Source: Syntrophorhabdus sp.
GTDB lineage: Bacteria > Desulfobacterota > BSN033 > UBA1163
Assembly: GCA_020724025.1 (NCBI GenBank)
Contig: DYHU01000009.1
Span: 1 to 8,760, forward strand
Reading direction: 5' to 3'
DNA: 8,760 nt
The notes beneath the pieces were generated by a model that saw only the letters and a program-made list of their open reading frames with translations, was not told where the DNA came from and did not search any database. The position numbers and the translations under genes were made by a program. Below, one piece after another: positions 4,948 to 8,760 of this stretch; position 1 is the stretch's first letter; each line of letters begins with the position of its first letter.

Positions 4948-7900
4948 TCAAAGTAATCCGAACAGTTTGTCAGGCCATTCCTTGTCATCTAAGAACAAAA
5001 CATGTCTCTTGATATATTCATCTTTTGGCTCCGGAGCTGTTCTACCCTTCACCAACTTATCATATGATGTTTGAGAAAGGATAAAGGACTCTAACACTAC
5101 ATCTTTTTTCCCCAGTCCTCGTTCCAGATCCTTAATATCAACTGATAATTGAATCTTTTCATCATCAAGTCCTTTTGTATGTTCGAGACCCTTGGGGTCA
5201 ATGAAGACGATTTTCTGTTTTGCGCCATTTCTCAACCACATGATGAAGTCAGGATAAAAACCACTGAGATTGAAAAATCCTATACCTGACCTTGGAAAGT
5301 TCCTTAAAAGATAGATTTCAACATTCGCAAACTTAACTTTATTGTTTCTTAGATAATTTTTTAAATCCTGGATGAATTCCTTCTCGCTATCTACAAGGCC
5401 AGATGGGGATATTCTCTCAATCGCTTTGCTCTGAAGAAGAATAGGTAAATAGAGATGTTTGGCAAAGTAGACCCGTGGAAGGGTTTTGAGGTCCTCCTTA
5501 GAAAGCGTTTCAAAGTTCCTTGCCAGTTTTTTAATATCCTCAATGAGCGCTTTATTTTCTGGAATCTTTTTGACCTGGATGGTATAGGAATAACCTGCCT
5601 CTTTTTCAAAGACGAAAAGGGGTTGCTGTCTTTTGAGCATTTCGTATTTCGTATATTTGGTTTCAAAGTTCTTTGCATATTTCCTGTAGAATTGATCCAT
5701 GTATTTCTTAATGACCATGAGCGCTACACTTGTTATTCGTTCAAGATCCTCCTTGTTCTTGACAACAAATATTCCTGGTAGCGCATATATTTTATACCTA
5801 TCGCTCAGAAGAATATTTTTCAAAGCCTTCCGATCAGAAATTAGGTTCCAATAACCTCTGATCATTTTGTATTCAGAAATCTCCTTAAGGATTCCCTGCC
5901 AGTTAAGCAATCCTACCATTTCCTCAGGAAGCGTCATTTCTTCAAGATCACCACTCACCTCTTCTGCAATTATTCCACGATAGACTTTTATCCTTGGAGA
6001 AAGATTAAGAATAAAATATAGCTTTTTGTCTATCTCCAGAGGCAATACCTTTTCTTCTGTAAACTTCTTATTCTCATCCTTTGATAGGGCATAAAGACCT
6101 GCCCATTTCTCCTTATGTTGTGGTTTTACTGGAATCTGTATGACCTCAAACTCAACCTCCTCTTTCCGGATAGCGTCTAAAAACCTATTCAGGTAATCTG
6201 CCTTGATCCCATAAATGTTTAGGAATTCCAGAAATTTGACGGGTGAGTTCTCGTCACTCCTCTTCAGCGAAAAACCTTTACCCTTTAGCCTTACACCCCT
6301 TCCAAAGAGCTGAATGATCTGAGGGCCTTGTCCTGTTCCGATGTTTAGCAGCCCCATGCTGGAAACACGCCACGTATCCCATCCCTCAATAAATTTTTTG
6401 GAACCGATAAGAAGGTTTATAGAGGAATCTTCCCTTTTTATGGCATCGAAAAGAGAATTGCTTATCACATCTCTATTGGCCGTTATTCCCTTCTTTTCCA
6501 ATTTTTTCCTGAATTCTATAACATCCCCTATATTGACTACTCCAAAATAGTCATTCTCGCCGACTTTTAACCCCAGTTCCCCTATGGCGTTCTTTATCTC
6601 ATATACTCCAAACTCTCCCTTCCCGCCAAAAACTCGCCTATATAGATCATCAATATCAAAACCATTCTTTCTTAAGTATTCAAACCTTTTAGTGAAGACA
6701 TCCTCACCTTTATCGTTTTTCAATCCGGATTCGCCCTTAACGATCTTTTCAGTGATATCCTCCACCCACTTTTGGTTCTGGATCCCCTTTCTTAGAAAAT
6801 CTACAATTTGTATCACATCAGACTCTTCTTCCTTACCGGTGACAGTGGTTCCGACAAATATCCAGAGGGGTTTTTCAATATTGAATGCCCTGGACAATGT
6901 CTGGTGATTTTCATAGATTAGCATCTGCTCATAAAAGGATAGGAGATTTGCCACAAACATGGTCTCCTGAAATTCCTTTTCACTGATCCTCATCTTTTGC
7001 ACATTCAGGACGGAAAAGTCCTTTCCGTAACCGTCAAGATAGAAGTACTTATAGGAATAATCAAAAACAATCGATTTCGCATACTCCTTGAGGATTTCTG
7101 GATTTTTCTCCGAGAGGATTTGCCCAAAGGTTGCACTGTATTCAAAGGTGAAACCATCCTGAGCGAGTTTATCTCTAAGTTTTTTCCACTTCTGCTCCTC
7201 AGATTTTTTCCCTTTATGGCCTTCGTCTACGAAAAGAAGATTCTTTCCCTCAAATGTATCAACCGGGACGGTAACCCCACCCCCTTTCTTCTCCTCCACT
7301 AATTTTGTTATCTCTATGACAAGAACTCCCCGGCCACCCATACCACCGTAAAGACCAGAAAGACTGCCCTCATAGAGTCTACAGGGGATACTGCTTTTCT
7401 CAAGTTCTTCAAAATGCTGTTTAGAAAGGCCTTCGTTGGGAGTAATTAAGAGGATGTTTTCAGGGACAAAGGGAATGTAATGGAAAAATTGATGATAGTT
7501 AATATGCATGATCAATGTTTTTCCTGAGCCGGTTGCCATCCAGAAGGCAAGTTTTTTTAAGTTGTATTCTGTAAAATCATCAATGACCCCTATATCCGCT
7601 TTTTGGCCGTATCCCCGTAAAAATTCATTCAGTTCGTACAGGAACTCAATCTTTCTACTTTTGAAGTTATCAAAGAATATCTCTGCAAAGAGGATAGACA
7701 GATATTGGAAGTATCTGAGTGTGATCTTTGGTTCGCGCCTGCGGTTGATTGTTGTTAAATAAAGCTGGATGTTATGGTCATAAAGAAAGAGTGTATCTTC
7801 TGAGAGTTGGTCTTCTTTAATTCCTTCCATCGAGCGTAGAGAGTTGAGAAAATAACTCCTACCCTCGGCATCAAATCCTTCCCTGGCATCCTTTAATCTC

Positions 7901-7980
7901 TCCTGTAATGTTTTAAACTCATCCACTCCGAATAGGGAGAGGATATATTTATTCAAAACGAGATATTTTTCAATATTCAT
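4948..7980 (-). CDS. type III-like restriction subunit: DEAD/DEAH helicase with C-terminal PD-(D/E)XK nuclease
   Basis: The 1010-residue protein has superfamily 2 helicase motifs in order: Walker A ATGSGKT (149-155), motif Ia LITPNEGLSKQH (178-189), Walker B DEGH (252-255, replacing DEAH/DECH), motif III SAT (282-284), motif V near KKFIEGWDTWRVSS (528-541) and motif VI QLFGRGVRL (557-565). After about 300 residues of linker, a nuclease domain shows Glu867 (SEKEF), GFYPDF with Pro910-Asp911, and IDPKG with Asp928 and Lys930, the PD-(D/E)XK core. This is the build and size of a type III Res subunit, which translocates on or senses DNA and cleaves together with Mod. The gene starts 5 nt after the DUF2283 stop and has no Shine-Dalgarno, so coupled translation is likely. 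It is visibly more A+T-rich than the genes at the left. The frame is intact. A type I HsdR or a stand-alone helicase-nuclease is less likely given the Mod end upstream. Confidence 0.88.
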   Translation of the reverse strand: MNIEKYLVLNKYILSLFGVDEFKTLQERLKDAREGFDAEGRSYFLNSLRSMEGIKEDQLSEDTLFLYDHNIQLYLTTINRRREPKITLRYFQYLSILFAEIFFDNFKSRKIEFLYELNEFLRGYGQKADIGVIDDFTEYNLKKLAFWMATGSGKTLIMHINYHQFFHYIPFVPENILLITPNEGLSKQHFEELEKSSIPCRLYEGSLSGLYGGMGGRGVLVIEITKLVEEKKGGGVTVPVDTFEGKNLLFVDEGHKGKKSEEQKWKKLRDKLAQDGFTFEYSATFGQILSEKNPEILKEYAKSIVFDYSYKYFYLDGYGKDFSVLNVQKMRISEKEFQETMFVANLLSFYEQMLIYENHQTLSRAFNIEKPLWIFVGTTVTGKEEESDVIQIVDFLRKGIQNQKWVEDITEKIVKGESGLKNDKGEDVFTKRFEYLRKNGFDIDDLYRRVFGGKGEFGVYEIKNAIGELGLKVGENDYFGVVNIGDVIEFRKKLEKKGITANRDVISNSLFDAIKREDSSINLLIGSKKFIEGWDTWRVSSMGLLNIGTGQGPQIIQLFGRGVRLKGKGFSLKRSDENSPVKFLEFLNIYGIKADYLNRFLDAIRKEEVEFEVIQIPVKPQHKEKWAGLYALSKDENKKFTEEKVLPLEIDKKLYFILNLSPRIKVYRGIIAEEVSGDLEEMTLPEEMVGLLNWQGILKEISEYKMIRGYWNLISDRKALKNILLSDRYKIYALPGIFVVKNKEDLERITSVALMVIKKYMDQFYRKYAKNFETKYTKYEMLKRQQPLFVFEKEAGYSYTIQVKKIPENKALIEDIKKLARNFETLSKEDLKTLPRVYFAKHLYLPILLQSKAIERISPSGLVDSEKEFIQDLKNYLRNNKVKFANVEIYLLRNFPRSGIGFFNLSGFYPDFIMWLRNGAKQKIVFIDPKGLEHTKGLDDEKIQLSVDIKDLERGLGKKDVVLESFILSQTSYDKLVKGRTAPEPKDEYIKRHVLFLDDKEWPDKLFGLL

Positions 7981-7985
7981 TGAAT

Positions 7986-8210
7986 TTACATGGATGCAGC
8001 TACTTTAATATTTTCCAGTTCTATTTCAGGTCTTTCCTTTTTAAACCCAAAATGCTCAGAGGCATCCAGTATCTCAATACCTACGATCTCCTCATTTGGA
8101 CCTAAATCTATTGCAATGTCTTCGGTGATTCGGATCGTTGTTACCTCTGTTGGTCCCTTTTTGAAGGATAAATAGGCCGCATCAACCTCCGGATCATATT
8201 TGATTTTCAT
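7986..8210 (-). CDS. DUF2283 protein, antitoxin-like
   Basis: The 74-residue protein is a clear DUF2283 member: MKIKYDPEVDAAYLSF (1-16) and the central LGPNEEIVGIEILDAS (36-51) are the family signature. The tail (HFGFKKERPEIELENIKVAASM) is charged. The family has no settled biochemical function; members are small, common in bacteria and often adjacent to DUF4258 genes, which has led to the suggestion that the two form a toxin-antitoxin pair. The start overlaps the DUF4258 stop as ATGA and is preceded by GGAGGT (8216-8221, 5 nt), the only strong ribosome site in this operon stretch. This could give this protein excess over DUF4258. The Res gene follows 5 nt after the TAA. Family is sure; role is inferred. 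Confidence 0.87.
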   Translation of the reverse strand: MKIKYDPEVDAAYLSFKKGPTEVTTIRITEDIAIDLGPNEEIVGIEILDASEHFGFKKERPEIELENIKVAASM

Positions 8211-8485
8211 CTTACACCTCCAATAAAAAATACATACACCGTTACAACCACAAACCTGTCAGGTTCCTCAACTACAATCGGCATGACCTGTTTGGCCTGA
8301 TAAAACTTACCCTTCCACATGGCATTATGGCTGAAGTTTTTTCGAAAGGCTATCCTCCCTTTTTGGGCAGGAAGACGCTCCCCTGTTCTTATCGCTTGCT
8401 CAGCTTCCTCCCTCGAGGCTCCTCTATCAAATAAGTTGTCAAGGGCATGCCGAGAAAATTTTACGGGTTTTTCAATTTCAGTCAT
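8207..8485 (-). CDS. DUF4258 protein, toxin-like
   Basis: The 92-residue protein matches DUF4258: an N-terminal SRHALDNLFDRG (11-22), then a helix (SREEAEQAIRTGE, 24-36), GRIAFRKNF (43-51) and a closing beta strand with VVVTVYVFF (79-87). The pattern 'HAxxRxxxRGIxxxxVxxAIxxG...VVTVY' places it with RelE/BrnT-like small folds, often considered toxins when paired with DUF2283, although activity is not demonstrated for most. The ATG lies only 2 nt after the stop of the Mod gene, with just AGGT directly before it, so translation probably depends on ribosomes finishing Mod. The stop overlaps the DUF2283 start (ATGA). No defect is visible. Confidence 0.85.
   Translation of the reverse strand: MTEIEKPVKFSRHALDNLFDRGASREEAEQAIRTGERLPAQKGRIAFRKNFSHNAMWKGKFYQAKQVMPIVVEEPDRFVVVTVYVFFIGGVR
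8216..8221 (-). promoter_or_regulatory. Shine-Dalgarno site of the DUF2283 gene
   Basis: GGAGGT, encoding the Gly-Gly near the end of DUF4258, lies 5 nt before the DUF2283 ATG. It is the only strong ribosome site among the three start codons between the Mod end and Res. Confidence 0.7.
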
Positions 8486-8487
8486 AC

Positions 8488-8760
8488 CTAAGAAAACATC
8501 AATGTCTTAAACTCTGGCTCGATGTAGTGAATCTCTACAGGATGCTCTTCGAGGTTTGTGGTTAGGATGCTCTGGCCATTAATGTAAATTCGCTGAGGCA
8601 TCCATTCTTTAAGTTCCTTGATGATAAACTCCTTATCTTTTCTGAAATCATTTTCATCCCAATTATCATCAACTATTCGCCAGACAATGGCTATATTAAT
8701 CCCCTCTTTTTCACCTTCAATCCAAGAAGGTAATTAAATGTCTCAGGTATATCTACAACA
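8488..8760 (-). CDS. C-terminal end of a type III-like DNA methyltransferase (Mod), partial, with apparent -1 frameshift
   Basis: The gene enters from the right edge. One frame (from 8759) reads VVDIPETFNYLLGLKVKKRG and stops at TAG (8693-8691). The frame one base back reads EGINIAIVWRIVDDNWDEND, continues through KEFIIKELKEW and QRIYINGQS, and ends EPEFKTLMFS at TAG (8490-8488). Both parts are hallmarks of one family: the tail of large N4/N6 DNA methylases of type III-like systems ('D(L/I)xETFNYLxGLxVK', '(V/I)xxIWR', 'DxEF', 'VYxNG(D/Q)S', 'xxPEFKxLMF'). The second frame is closed upstream by stops, so a -1 change near the G AAA AAG run (8712-8706) is needed to join them. Compared with relatives, the beta-hairpin of about 10-20 residues between the two parts also looks missing. 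The DUF4258 gene begins 2 nt after the stop. Whether this is a mutation, sequence error or recoding is open. Confidence 0.72.

Noticed and set aside
4948..8760. BREX, DISARM or other multi-gene defence system in place of a type III-like R-M
   Set aside because: No BrxC/PglZ, DrmA/B or phospholipase-type genes are present; the helicase-nuclease architecture plus the methylase tail fit a type III-like pair. Only the sequence right of the window could change this.

Overview
The window suggests a mesophilic, anaerobic or microaerobic bacterium, possibly of the Desulfobacterota (old Deltaproteobacteria) or a neighbouring phylum. The hints are a periplasmic superoxide-reductase-like protein, intergenic palindromes of a kind common in such genomes, and mixed housekeeping and defence content. 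The taxonomic guess is weak. The left third (to about 3.0 kb) is moderately GC-rich. The Res gene region (about 4.95-8.0 kb) is visibly richer in A+T, as expected of a transferred defence island.

Layout. Positions 1-118 hold the end of an intergenic repeat element. A Tat-exported superoxide-reductase-like protein (127-504, minus) is divergent from an alpha/beta hydrolase of the 3-oxoadipate enol-lactonase type (679-1467, plus). That gene converges on a minus-strand pair, a WrbA-like flavodoxin (2564-3046) and an EamA/DMT transporter (1658-2548), and the convergence zone contains a palindromic 'tagtc/gacta' cluster. Upstream of the flavodoxin lies a MITE-like element (3172-3300) with 16-bp terminal inverted repeats and a 10-bp target-site duplication. 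It sits exactly at the stop codon of a truncated RadC-like N-terminus (3302-3475).

The right 5 kb is a minus-strand defence region with two restriction-modification layers. The older layer is a broken type I system: only the last ~40 codons of an HsdM/HsdS-like protein survive (4754-4879, with an internal TAG). They overlap by ATGA with an intact DUF1016/YhcG-type PD-(D/E)XK nuclease gene (3624-4757). Next to this remnant lies a compact type III-like operon, in transcription order: the C-terminal end of a DNA methyltransferase (Mod, 8488-8760), a DUF4258 protein (8207-8485), a DUF2283 protein (7986-8210) and a 1010-residue helicase-nuclease (Res, 4948-7980). The gaps are 2 nt, an ATGA overlap and 5 nt.

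The most interesting observation is this four-gene chain: a toxin/antitoxin-like DUF4258-DUF2283 pair sits between the Mod and Res genes. Only the DUF2283 gene has a strong ribosome binding site; DUF4258 and Res seem to depend on translational coupling. The Mod end also needs a -1 frame change at a GAAAAAG run to be read through.
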